Positions 1 through 8,266 of a stretch of 64,000 bases of DNA are shown here, in pieces (positions within the stretch are counted from its first letter, which is position 1; every line of letters starts with the position of its first letter). The position numbers and the translations under genes were made by a program. Below the pieces are notes generated by a model. That model was given only the letters and a program-made list of their open reading frames with translations. It was not told the origin of the DNA and made no database searches. Source of the stretch: an uncultured Roseobacter sp. (GTDB taxonomy: Bacteria > Pseudomonadota > Alphaproteobacteria > Rhodobacterales > Rhodobacteraceae); assembly GCF_947493125.1 (NCBI RefSeq), contig NZ_CANLQB010000002.1, positions 1-64,000 on the forward strand, read 5' to 3'.

Positions 1-77
1 CGCGGCCCCTCAAGCATCACCTCCATCACCTCAAGCGGCTGACCAGCAGCAACCGCAACCGCTGCGCGGGTTTTCAT
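1..77 (-). CDS. S-(hydroxymethyl)glutathione dehydrogenase (class III alcohol dehydrogenase), N-terminal fragment
   Basis: Only the first 25 codons are present; the gene runs off the left edge. The start is ATG at 77 with a GGAGG ribosome site nine bases upstream. The visible residues MKTRAAVAVAAGQPLEVMEV match the well conserved N-terminus of glutathione-dependent formaldehyde dehydrogenase (FrmA/AdhI/FlhA family), a cytosolic zinc enzyme that oxidises the spontaneous glutathione-formaldehyde adduct with NAD. Its position beside quinoprotein accessory genes fits removal of formaldehyde produced by methanol oxidation. The call rests on a short stretch, but that stretch is characteristic. Confidence 0.8.
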   Translation of the reverse strand, partial: MKTRAAVAVAAGQPLEVMEVMLEGP

Positions 78-252
78 TCTTCAAGATCCTCCCTTGCGGC
101 ATGGCTTTGAAAAGCCGCGCGCTTTCTACCAGAAGTATGCGCGTCGCATCCCGGCCCGAACAATTAAGACAATGGTGGGTATTCGGTGCTGTGGACAGCC
201 CACAACGCCATGGCCCATAGTCGAAAAGATCGCAAAGATTAGGAGAGCCCGG

Positions 253-876
253 ATGCCGTACCGCTTGTCCTCTGCCGTTGTCGCGACGGCGCTCGCCTGT
301 GCGCTATCAGCTCAGGCCGCCGATTATTCGGACCCCACATGGCCCTGCGTCCAGCGCAAGGTCGAGACATTGTCGCTAGGTCTGATGTGGCCGCATCCGC
401 TCGATCCGGAGGCTGCCCCGATCAGCGACGCCATGAAAGCCGATGTTATCGAATTGGCGGGATATCTTTCGCTGCGCCGCGTCGAACTCGAGAGCTTGCA
501 GCCCCGCGTTGCCGCTTTCGCCGAGACCTATGACGGCGATCCCGAGGCACTGGGCCTGGTGTTCTCCGAAGTCTTCGACACGCTCTCCAAACGCAGAAGC
601 CGAATCATGACCGGTATCGAGGATTTCTCACTCGGTCAGATTGCGCTCGCCGACAAGATCGACTCGCTCCGCATGGAGATGGATACGATCATGAGCACGG
701 ACGAGCCAGACTTCGACAAGGTCGATATGCTGGAAGAACGGCTGGACTGGGATCAGGTGATCTACACGGACCGGCAGCGTAACATTGCGTATCTGTGCGA
801 GACGCCCACCTTGCTGGAACGGCGTCTGTTCAGCATTGCCCAGATGCTAAATCAATCTGTCCAAGAGCAGGGCTAG
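253..876 (+). CDS. Secreted protein of unknown function next to the quinoprotein locus
   Basis: A 207-residue protein. I chose ATG 253 because AGGAGA lies seven bases upstream and a signal peptide follows at once (hydrophobic residues about 8-18, cleavage near AQA-AD). The mature part is mostly predicted helix, rich in charged residues, with two cysteines (WPC near the N-terminus and LCE near the C-terminus) that could form a periplasmic disulfide. I do not recognise a domain. It is convergent with the metallohydrolase gene and shares four bases at the stop codons (CTAG). Its place between a formaldehyde dehydrogenase and the relay genes suggests a role in periplasmic alcohol oxidation, but that is inference from position only. 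Confidence 0.75.
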   Translation: MPYRLSSAVVATALACALSAQAADYSDPTWPCVQRKVETLSLGLMWPHPLDPEAAPISDAMKADVIELAGYLSLRRVELESLQPRVAAFAETYDGDPEALGLVFSEVFDTLSKRRSRIMTGIEDFSLGQIALADKIDSLRMEMDTIMSTDEPDFDKVDMLEERLDWDQVIYTDRQRNIAYLCETPTLLERRLFSIAQMLNQSVQEQG

Positions 877-1916
877 TCCCACTCCAGTTCCGTGAACGCC
901 ACGGTTGCGTTGCGCGGATTGTAGGCCTCGAACAGCGCCCAGTGCTGCGACTCTCCGGCGGCAATCTCCTCTACCGCCTCGCCCAGCCGCTGGCCCGCGT
1001 CAATCGCCGCGCGCGTGTCAGCCTCCAGCACACTCAGGTAGCGGTCCATCGGCACCAGCCCATCCGGCCATTCCACAACCGGACCACCATGCCCCGGGAC
1101 GACCTGACCGAATGCCTCCGAACCCAATTCCGCCAGAACCGCACGCCACCCGCGCAAACGGCCGTCAAGCGCAGGTGTATGCAAATCAAAGATCAAATCG
1201 CCTGCGAAGAAGGTGCCCGTGGTTTCATCCAGCACCGTGAGGTCGGTTCCCGTGTGCGCCATCGGCCAGGCCCGAAGGTGCAGCACCCGTCCACCGAGGT
1301 CGATTTCTGCCGTCTTTTCAATGGGCCAGTCTACGGCAACGGCCCGCGTGCCCAGCATGATCTCTGGCCCCACCAACAGACCCAAGCTCTCAAGATAGTT
1401 CGCCTGCCGATCCGAAAGAGCCCGCGACAGGTTCGCATGACCGACACTCTCGGACCCTGCCTCGACAAACGGGCTTGCGCCGAGGGAATGATCGGGATGC
1501 ATATGGGTGATGATGACGTGGCTGATGGGCTTCGAGGTCTCAGCCCGGATCGCGCGCCAGAGCGCCTCGCCCATCCACCGCGCCGTCCCGGTGTCGATCA
1601 CTGCAACGCTGCTCTCGCCAATGACGAAGCCCAGATTGCTGGTATCGCCTCGGTTGGACCGGTTCGGCTCTGCAATCGCACCCACATGGACAAAGACGCC
1701 AGGGCCGACCTCCACAACTTCGAGCGCGGAACCAACGACCTCACATCGTGGCGAGCCCCGCGCCTCCAGACCCGCGAAAACCGTCAAATCGGGCATACGG
1801 TCGTCGAGCGCGGCCTCGCAGGCGGCCAGGGTGTCGCTCTCATACCCCGGCAGAAGGTGATCGCGGCACGGACCATCTTCGAGGCTGGCGCAGAGGGCAA
1901 TGATGGCTTCGAACAT
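873..1916 (-). CDS. Quinoprotein relay system zinc metallohydrolase (metallo-beta-lactamase fold)
   Basis: A 347-residue protein starting at ATG 1916 with GGAAGGAG seven bases upstream. Residues 138-143 give the metal motif HMHPDH; a later AGDLIFD segment and a PGHGG motif complete the usual metallo-beta-lactamase ligand set. The N-terminus is weakly hydrophobic and contains several cysteines (C9, C17, C33, C58), consistent with export. Proteins of this kind, related to SoxH, recur beside PQQ dehydrogenases and SoxYZ-like carriers; the family is named for that context, and its substrate is not established to my knowledge. The divergent SoxYZ-like gene at 2041 supports the assignment. It should not be read as PqqB, which is a different branch of the same fold. 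Confidence 0.85.
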   Translation of the reverse strand: MFEAIIALCASLEDGPCRDHLLPGYESDTLAACEAALDDRMPDLTVFAGLEARGSPRCEVVGSALEVVEVGPGVFVHVGAIAEPNRSNRGDTSNLGFVIGESSVAVIDTGTARWMGEALWRAIRAETSKPISHVIITHMHPDHSLGASPFVEAGSESVGHANLSRALSDRQANYLESLGLLVGPEIMLGTRAVAVDWPIEKTAEIDLGGRVLHLRAWPMAHTGTDLTVLDETTGTFFAGDLIFDLHTPALDGRLRGWRAVLAELGSEAFGQVVPGHGGPVVEWPDGLVPMDRYLSVLEADTRAAIDAGQRLGEAVEEIAAGESQHWALFEAYNPRNATVAFTELEWD

Positions 1917-2040
1917 GGCGGCTCCTTCCCGCCGCAGCATTCCACAGCGACCGCGCTCACCCAATCAGCCATAGGTATGTGTGTCATTTTCCGCCGTTTT
2001 ATGCGATATAACCCGCACATCTGTGCTGGAGGAGGCAGAT

Positions 2041-2853
2041 ATGGCGATGAAATTTGTGCACACCGCAGCTCTCGTTGCGTTGATGGCAGGGCCCGCCTGG
2101 GCGACTGATGCCGTGAAAAATCCGCTGACCGAGAGCGAAACGTGGAACGACCTGCGCGAGGATGTGGTGGGGGATGCCAGCATCGGCTCCGCAGACGGGC
2201 TGCTGAGCATCGACGCGCCCTATCGCGCACATGACGCAGCCACCGTACCGATCGTTCTCAAGCAGACCGACCCTTCGGCAACGATTTCAGCCGCGACAGT
2301 CGTCATCGACGAAAACCCCGCCCCCGTGGCTGCTGTTTTTGGCTTCTCGCCCGCCATGGGCACGCTGGATTTCGAAATGCGCGTCCGGGTGAATCAGTAC
2401 TCCAACGTCCGCGTCATCGTCGAGACACCGGATGGTCTGCATATGACCGGGCGCTATGTGAAAGCCTCAGGAGGCTGCTCGGCACCTGCCACAAAGGACC
2501 CCGACGTGGCACTCGCCAACATGGGCAAGATGAAACTGCGCAGCTTTGATGACAGCGCCCAGATGTCCACACCGCGCCGCGAGGCGCAGATCATGATACG
2601 TCATCCGAACTATTCCGGCCTGCAGCGCGATCAGATCACGCAGCTGTTCATCCCTGCACATTTCATTGACCACCTGGAGGTCTGGCAGGGGGAGGAGTTG
2701 CTCTTCACCATGGACGGTGGCATCTCGATATCCGAAAACCCGGTTTTCCGCTTCGCGTATAATGACAATGGTGCCACCGCATTGACGGTGAAGGCGACCG
2801 ATACGGACGGCAACAGCTTCGAGAGCAATTTGCCGAAGTCCGTCAGTGGCTGA
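2041..2853 (+). CDS. Quinoprotein dehydrogenase-associated SoxYZ-like fused carrier protein
   Basis: A 270-residue periplasmic protein starting at ATG 2041 with GGAGGAGG just upstream; signal peptide about residues 1-21 (cleavage near AWA-TD). Residues about 35-150 resemble SoxY and end in GGCS, with Cys146 in the position of the SoxY swinging-arm cysteine. Residues about 175-265 resemble SoxZ. SoxYZ normally carries sulfur intermediates on that cysteine, whereas the fused form is a recognised companion of PQQ alcohol dehydrogenases and SoxH-like hydrolases. The cysteine is followed by another 124 residues instead of lying at the very C-terminus, as the fusion requires. It is divergent from the metallohydrolase gene with about 125 bases between starts. 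Confidence 0.88.
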   Translation: MAMKFVHTAALVALMAGPAWATDAVKNPLTESETWNDLREDVVGDASIGSADGLLSIDAPYRAHDAATVPIVLKQTDPSATISAATVVIDENPAPVAAVFGFSPAMGTLDFEMRVRVNQYSNVRVIVETPDGLHMTGRYVKASGGCSAPATKDPDVALANMGKMKLRSFDDSAQMSTPRREAQIMIRHPNYSGLQRDQITQLFIPAHFIDHLEVWQGEELLFTMDGGISISENPVFRFAYNDNGATALTVKATDTDGNSFESNLPKSVSG

Positions 2854-2917
2854 CAAAACTGGTTTTTGAAGCAGTCGCGCCTGCCCGAGCGCGGCCTTTT
2901 CCCTGGCCAGATCAATC

Positions 2918-3271
2918 CTAGAAGCAGATGATCTCGGCTTCCGCCTGCGCGCGCCGAAGGTCGGCAACCATATTCTCGGCCATGGCAGCACTTTGGAAGA
3001 ACGACATCCGCTCGCCACCCACGCGGCGCATGGACAGGACGGTCTCCGCCTCCAGATACTTCTCGTACGGCAGGATCGAAGCGATCTCGTCTATGGAGCA
3101 GGCACAGCGGTCGAGCATCTCGCGCGTCTGCCCGTTTGTGACCATGCAGGCGAAGACATAATCCGCCCGCGCAGCTGTGGGGTAATCATTCAATTGCTCC
3201 GCCACCGACTGCGCAAGCGTTGCGCCCGGCAAGCTGGCAGCCATCACAACGGCGCAAAGGACATGTCTCAT
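2918..3271 (-). CDS. Small secreted cysteine-containing protein, unknown function
   Basis: A 117-residue protein with a clear signal peptide (residues about 1-20, cleavage near LAQ-SV). The mature part is helical and acidic, with cysteines at about 42, 56, 58 and 116, including a CAC pair that could form periplasmic disulfides. Its start overlaps the stop of the upstream gene by four bases (ATGA), so the two are translationally coupled. No domain recognised. Position in a quinoprotein locus suggests a periplasmic accessory role; that is inference. Confidence 0.75.
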   Translation of the reverse strand: MRHVLCAVVMAASLPGATLAQSVAEQLNDYPTAARADYVFACMVTNGQTREMLDRCACSIDEIASILPYEKYLEAETVLSMRRVGGERMSFFQSAAMAENMVADLRRAQAEAEIICF

Positions 3272-3927
3272 GGCGTGTCATCCATCCGGTCGAACAGGAT
3301 TTCGGACTTGTAGATCTCCCCACCCGACGCTTCAGCAACGAGGCTGGTGTACCAGCCCGGCACCTCTTCGGACATGGTCACGCGCAATTCCAGATCGCCG
3401 AACCCTCGCATCCGGTCGCGGTTGGGATCGTTCGCAAAGGGATAAAGGCGGATGGTCTGCGTGCTGACAGTCTTGCCCGCCACCACCGCCTGGCCGGCCT
3501 CGATATCCGACGTCTGAATAAGCGCGTCCTTCACGCGATTGCGAATATAGAACGGGCTGCCACCTGCAGCCTCGGCCATGTCGCGGACCACGGTTTCATA
3601 AAAGTACATGATGACGGGGTTTCCAACGCTCGCCGGGAAACTGCCAAGCGCCTTATGTTTGCTGCCCTGCCGGAACTCGAGCAGCGCCATTGGGGCCTCG
3701 CCTTCACGGAAGCTCAGTGCGATGTCGCCCGTGTCGCGACCCTCTGCATCTGGCTTCAGTGCGCTCGCCACCTCGCGGCGATAGACCAGCTCCGCATCCC
3801 GGTCGATCCGGTCCAGCGTGCCGGTGCGGAACAGCATGTCATAGGTCTTCTCCCCCGCAAGCGGGCTGGCCGAAACCACGCTCGCACAAAGCCCCGCTAC
3901 AAGTGCAAATGCCGTCAGCCTGATCAT
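3268..3927 (-). CDS. Secreted protein of unknown function, coupled to the gene at 2918
   Basis: A 219-residue protein with a signal peptide (residues about 1-20, cleavage near VSA-SP). The rest looks like a mainly beta periplasmic domain, with no cysteine in the mature part. It starts at ATG 3927 with GGGAGGAGA upstream. It forms a two-gene operon with the small cysteine protein downstream (four-base overlap) and lies 46 bases beyond the stop of the hybrid kinase gene on the same strand. I do not recognise a family. The locus suggests a role in maturing or serving a periplasmic quinoprotein. Confidence 0.75.
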   Translation of the reverse strand: MIRLTAFALVAGLCASVVSASPLAGEKTYDMLFRTGTLDRIDRDAELVYRREVASALKPDAEGRDTGDIALSFREGEAPMALLEFRQGSKHKALGSFPASVGNPVIMYFYETVVRDMAEAAGGSPFYIRNRVKDALIQTSDIEAGQAVVAGKTVSTQTIRLYPFANDPNRDRMRGFGDLELRVTMSEEVPGWYTSLVAEASGGEIYKSEILFDRMDDTP

Positions 3928-3973
3928 TGTCTCTCCTCCCGGTCCTCAGTGTGCGCCCCGTTCCCCGGACCTG

Positions 3974-6202
3974 TCACCGCCGACTTTTGTCGGTGTCCCT
4001 CGCAGCGTCCGCCCCTCGAATTTTCCAGTCAATCAGCGGCAGTAACCGTGACAACTCGGCCGGTTTCGTCAACACCGACATATCGTTCTGTGTCCCAAGG
4101 CGCCGCACACTATCGCTGCGGTCGGCGGTGATGAGGATGGCGGGCACATTGGCCTGCGTTGCCGCCCGGATGTCCTGGGTGGCCTGAACTCCGGTGTCGT
4201 CGCCATCGAGCTGATAGTCTGCCAAGATGATATCCGGCGGCATGCCCAGATCGGCGACATGGGTGAGCGCTTCCTGCGTCGAGCGCGCAGGCAGCACACT
4301 CGCGCCGCGCAGCTCCAGCCATTGCGTGGCGCCATAAAGCACGTCCGCATCGTTCTCGATCACCAGCGCGATGCAATCGAGCGTGCCGTCGAAACTGTCC
4401 TCGGCCGGGCCGAAAGGCACGATGTTGACTGCCTGCCGGTCCACCACATCCATCTCGATGCTAAAGACCGACCCAGTTCGGGGTTTTGAACGCACCTTGA
4501 GATCATGCCCCAGCAGGCGGCAGGCCCGATCCACCACCGACAGGCCCAGACCGACACCCGAGCCGATGGGAACATTCTCCGCCCGGGTAAACTCGTCGAA
4601 AATGCGCAGCTGATCCCGGGCAGAAATCCCGATGCCCGTATCCCAGACCTCCAGCGCCACGCGCGCGCCCCTGCGGCGGCATCCCAGCAGAACGCGGCCT
4701 CCGGGGTCGGTATATTGGATCGCATTCACCACCAGGTTCTGGATTGAGCGCAGCAGGTAGACCGGGTCCGACCGCACAACGAGGCTACACGGGACCACGT
4801 CGAGCCGGACGTGCTTCTGCGCTGCCACGAGCGCCTGATCGGCGCGCACGCCTTCCATCAACCCCTGAAGGCTCACGTCGGTGACCGTAACCGTATCCGG
4901 ATCCGCGCTTTCCAGGCGCGAGATATCGAGGAGCGAGTGCAGCAGATATTCGGCAGACGCAAAGGCCCCCTGCAGACGCTCAACCATTGGGCGGAACCGG
5001 GTCTCGCGCGTCGTTTCCTCGAGGGAGGAAATCAGCAGCTTTGCCGCATTGATCGGCTGCAAGAGATCATGGCTCGCGGCGGCCAGAAAGCGTGTCTTGG
5101 AGGAGACCGCCGCCTCCGCACGCTCCTTGGCGACGCGCAACTCCTCCTCGACCCGTGCTTTTTCCTCGTATTGTTCGGTGAGGCTGGCATTGGCACGCGT
5201 CAGCTCTGCAGTGCGCTCCAGCACCCGGTTCTCAAGAATTTCCGTGGAGCGCGTTTCGAGTGTCACGTCCTTCAGCTCCACGATGAACCCGTCATCCGGC
5301 AACGCGTTGACCTGCACGTCCAGCACGCGGTCAGCCCCGTGCGAGACACGGGCGGTCAGCGCGCCCTTGCGCGACAGCTCCGCCCGCCAGACCTCCTTGC
5401 GTGTCAGCGCTGCATCGTCGATCAGCCCGCGGGTCCGCATGAAATCCAACAGGTCCTGCAATGGTGTACCCGGCTGCACCATCGCCAGCGGCACGCCCAG
5501 AATGTCCCGGAAGCGGCCGTTGTGCATCATCACTTCACCAGAGGCCGAAAACGTACAGACACCCGCGGTCATGTTCTGAAAGACCGCCTGCAGATAGTCG
5601 GACTGGCGGTCAATCAGATGCTCCTTTTCGCGGCGGTTATGCCGCACGAGCGCCGTGATCTCAGTAAGCAGCAGCACCGTATTCTCATGGGAGGTCTGCT
5701 GCGCGCTCAGCTGATACCACCGGTCCCGCGGCACCTCCACGATCACCGACACAACCGCGCCCGCCGCCTGCGCACTGCCGAGCGCGCGGGTCAGCTTCGA
5801 CAGCTTGCGGTCGGTCGACACCAGGTGTTTGCTCTGCGCCATAAGGCGGAAATACTGCTCCAGCGTCAGCCCCGGCACGATCTGGTCGGAGACATCGGGC
5901 AACAGACCGATGAACAGATCGTTGCATATATTGAGCGCCCCATCGGAGAAGAGGGCAAGCCCCTCCTCCATCGTGGCCAGCGCCTCCGCAAGCGTCTTGC
6001 GGGTGCGCTCCCGCTCCGACCGCGCGCTTTCCAGCTCGATGGTCTGCGCCGCGACCTGCTGTTGCAGATCAATAGCGGACTGAAACGCACGGTAAGCCGA
6101 AGGACCCACGTCTTTCTGACGGCTCGCCCGGCGGATCAACGCGTCGATGATCTTGGCCTGCTTCTCAACCTGCGCCTGAGGCGGGTCGTCTGGGTCAATC
6201 AT
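3974..6202 (-). CDS. Cytosolic hybrid sensor histidine kinase with C-terminal receiver
   Basis: A 742-residue protein. I chose ATG 6202 because it follows the upstream stop codon by two bases and has GAGGA upstream. Order: an N-terminal helical/coiled segment with PAS-like regions (about 20-330), a coiled coil (about 335-370), a HisKA dimerisation helix with phosphoacceptor His in ASHDLLQP (about 379), a HATPase domain with GIGISARD and GLGLSVV motifs (about 490-600), and a receiver whose Asp lies in DYQLD (about 662). No membrane segment is visible, so the signal is probably cytosolic. It follows the FIST gene directly and shares an operon with a LuxR-type regulator. In methylotrophs and Pseudomonas, kinases of this build regulate PQQ alcohol oxidation. 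Confidence 0.88.
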   Translation of the reverse strand: MIDPDDPPQAQVEKQAKIIDALIRRASRQKDVGPSAYRAFQSAIDLQQQVAAQTIELESARSERERTRKTLAEALATMEEGLALFSDGALNICNDLFIGLLPDVSDQIVPGLTLEQYFRLMAQSKHLVSTDRKLSKLTRALGSAQAAGAVVSVIVEVPRDRWYQLSAQQTSHENTVLLLTEITALVRHNRREKEHLIDRQSDYLQAVFQNMTAGVCTFSASGEVMMHNGRFRDILGVPLAMVQPGTPLQDLLDFMRTRGLIDDAALTRKEVWRAELSRKGALTARVSHGADRVLDVQVNALPDDGFIVELKDVTLETRSTEILENRVLERTAELTRANASLTEQYEEKARVEEELRVAKERAEAAVSSKTRFLAAASHDLLQPINAAKLLISSLEETTRETRFRPMVERLQGAFASAEYLLHSLLDISRLESADPDTVTVTDVSLQGLMEGVRADQALVAAQKHVRLDVVPCSLVVRSDPVYLLRSIQNLVVNAIQYTDPGGRVLLGCRRRGARVALEVWDTGIGISARDQLRIFDEFTRAENVPIGSGVGLGLSVVDRACRLLGHDLKVRSKPRTGSVFSIEMDVVDRQAVNIVPFGPAEDSFDGTLDCIALVIENDADVLYGATQWLELRGASVLPARSTQEALTHVADLGMPPDIILADYQLDGDDTGVQATQDIRAATQANVPAILITADRSDSVRRLGTQNDMSVLTKPAELSRLLPLIDWKIRGADAARDTDKSRR

Positions 6203-6204
6203 GC

Positions 6205-7362
6205 TCAATAGAGGTTCCTCTGATCCGGCCCGAAAAACGCCACGCCTACCAGGGTCTGGTTCATGTGCACGCCGCAATGCTGCTCGCCATAGGTGTTGAA
6301 ACCAACCACGTTTGCCGCACTCAACACCTCCGAGACGGCGCGACCCAGTTGTTTCTGCTCGATCTCCAGCTTGCGCAAGACGCAGTCGAATCCGAGGATG
6401 AAATCCGGGCGTCGACCTTGCTCATCCCGGATGTCGAGGCCGCTTTGCAGGGTGTGGACGATCTCCTGCCCCTGCCCAAGTGTCATGATCAGCCCATCGT
6501 CAATTGCTGCCAGAAACGACAGTGCGTCATCCTCCCCCGCATCGGAAATCGCACGGACATAATGGCGATCCTTGTACTCGATCAGCATGGGGTTCTCGGC
6601 AAAGATCTGGGGCGAGAGATCCGCCACCGAGCAGCCCACCAGCCGCGCATACTCCTGCGCGGCCGGCGCGCCGTTGATCTCGAACACCTTGCGCTCGTCC
6701 GGGTCCGCGTCAGTGATCACGATCGGGCTGCCACCCGGCAAGAAATGATCGAACCCGATGCCGCGGAAGGGCAAATCCGTTTCCAACAGCAAAAGCGTCG
6801 CCGCATTGCTGTAACAGCGGCCCTGGTGCAGCACATAGGTTTCCTCAAAGCGCAGCGCATCCCCGGCGGACCCCCCGAAGACTGGCAGATCGTCCAGCAC
6901 CGTCTCCAGTGTCGAGATCAGCACGTCTTCCTGCTTCGACAGCCCATCCGCCAGGATCAGCCCAAGTCTGTTCCACCCGGCCGTGTGGGAGAACGTCTTC
7001 TCATGGCGCTGCGCCGCGGCGGCAATGGCTGTGGTCGACAGCGGTTTGAGCGGTTCGAACAGGATCGAAGAACAGCGAAAATGCGCCTTCGGGAAGGCCA
7101 GCAGCAGCAGTGCGTCGTTCTCATAGCCATGTGTCGTGATCTGACCCGCAGTCGAACAGCCAAAGACCGGTACACCTTCCAGCGCCTCGTCCAGGGTCGC
7201 CGCGACAAGTCTACCATCAAGATCGCCGGGCACGAAGGCCAGAACAAAACACGTGTCGCTGCACTTGATCTGCGCCGCGGCATTGCGCGCCGCATAGGCT
7301 TCACCAACCGCGCGGGACACTGCGACGGAGATACAGGAGGGATGAGCGCGCTCATCGAGCAT
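6205..7362 (-). CDS. FIST-domain signal-input protein
   Basis: A 385-residue cytosolic protein with an N-terminal FIST domain (motif FGCSTAGQI at about residue 67; second segment FGGSAGD) and a FIST_C domain (about 220-370). FIST domains are thought to bind small ligands, possibly amino acids, and are often fused to or encoded beside signalling proteins. Here the gene sits between a LuxR-type regulator (nine bases upstream) and a soluble hybrid kinase (two bases downstream), so all three are probably one signalling unit. The start is ATG 7362, preceded by a G-rich stretch. Which ligand it binds cannot be read from the sequence. Confidence 0.87.
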   Translation of the reverse strand: MLDERAHPSCISVAVSRAVGEAYAARNAAAQIKCSDTCFVLAFVPGDLDGRLVAATLDEALEGVPVFGCSTAGQITTHGYENDALLLLAFPKAHFRCSSILFEPLKPLSTTAIAAAAQRHEKTFSHTAGWNRLGLILADGLSKQEDVLISTLETVLDDLPVFGGSAGDALRFEETYVLHQGRCYSNAATLLLLETDLPFRGIGFDHFLPGGSPIVITDADPDERKVFEINGAPAAQEYARLVGCSVADLSPQIFAENPMLIEYKDRHYVRAISDAGEDDALSFLAAIDDGLIMTLGQGQEIVHTLQSGLDIRDEQGRRPDFILGFDCVLRKLEIEQKQLGRAVSEVLSAANVVGFNTYGEQHCGVHMNQTLVGVAFFGPDQRNLY

Positions 7363-7371
7363 TGGCGCCCC

Positions 7372-8085
7372 CTATTGCATCAGGAAGGCGCGTGCCTCCG
7401 GCTCCGCACCGCGTTGCGAGGCCATCACCCCTTCCACCATGACAACGGCCTGGGTCCGGTTATGCACGCCGAGCCGCCTCAGCAAGGCGGTGATATGCGC
7501 CTTCACAGTCGCTTCGGCGAGTGACAGCTCATAGGCAATCTGCTTGTTCGGTTTGCCGCAACAGATCAGCCGCATGATGCGCTTCTGCTGCGGTGTCAGC
7601 TCGGCCAGCTTCGGATGATCGAAGACCTCAATGCTTTCAGGACTGTAGTCCGGCGTCTGATAGTCCTTGGGCACATAGGTACGCCCTTCTACGATATCCG
7701 CCAAAGCCTTGCGCAACCCGCTGGCCGGGGTGTCTTTCGGCAAGAAACCCGACGCCCCGCGTTTCAGAAGAGATTGAACCAGGTCAAAGGACGCCAGTGA
7801 CGAGACCACGAGGATCTTCGCATCCGGCAGCTGCTCGCGCAGGCTCTCAAACCCCGAAATGCCGCTCACATCCGGCAGCTTGAGATCAAACATGACAAGC
7901 TCCGGGGCAAATCCGGTCTTGGCCTCGTTCAAGGCGTCGGCGAGATTCTGAGCTTTTCGAATGGTCGGCGCGTCAAAGACGATCTCCAGCGCAGATTCCA
8001 GCGCATCGCTGTACAGCGGATGATCATCAACAATCAGAATGTCCGAAACCACACCCCGAACAGCAGGCGCACATGCGTGTTCCAT
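7372..8085 (-). CDS. LuxR/FixJ-type response regulator of the FIST-kinase unit
   Basis: A 237-residue protein starting at ATG 8085 with GGGAGGA eight bases upstream. The N-terminal receiver has the acidic pair in IVDDHP, the phosphoacceptor Asp in MFDLKLP, and Ser and Lys in VVSSL and LPKD, so it looks competent for phosphorylation. The C-terminal helix-turn-helix (about 160-225) has the LuxR pattern PNKQIAYELSLAEATVKAH. It is the first gene of an operon with the FIST protein and the hybrid kinase. By analogy with FlhR, MoxX, ExaE and AgmR it may activate genes for PQQ-dependent alcohol oxidation or formaldehyde removal; the targets are inferred. Confidence 0.88.
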   Translation of the reverse strand: MEHACAPAVRGVVSDILIVDDHPLYSDALESALEIVFDAPTIRKAQNLADALNEAKTGFAPELVMFDLKLPDVSGISGFESLREQLPDAKILVVSSLASFDLVQSLLKRGASGFLPKDTPASGLRKALADIVEGRTYVPKDYQTPDYSPESIEVFDHPKLAELTPQQKRIMRLICCGKPNKQIAYELSLAEATVKAHITALLRRLGVHNRTQAVVMVEGVMASQRGAEPEARAFLMQ

Positions 8086-8266
8086 TAAGGTTCCTCCCGA
8101 TGTTGATCGTAACCGGGCTGGTCTCGTTTTCAACCAATAGTGCTCATCTGCGCCCAAAACCGCGGCAAACCTACAAGACTGAAGGGATTTTCCATCCTCC
8201 AACCACCTGTTTTGTCACTATTTTGCACAACTTTCCCAATGAGCGCCCAGCGGCGCAGAATCATCG

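Noticed and set aside
873-1916. The metallo-beta-lactamase-fold protein as a displaced PqqB
   Set aside because: The cysteine-containing, export-like N-terminus, the SoxH-like motifs and the pairing with the SoxYZ-like fusion fit the quinoprotein relay hydrolase family better than PqqB.
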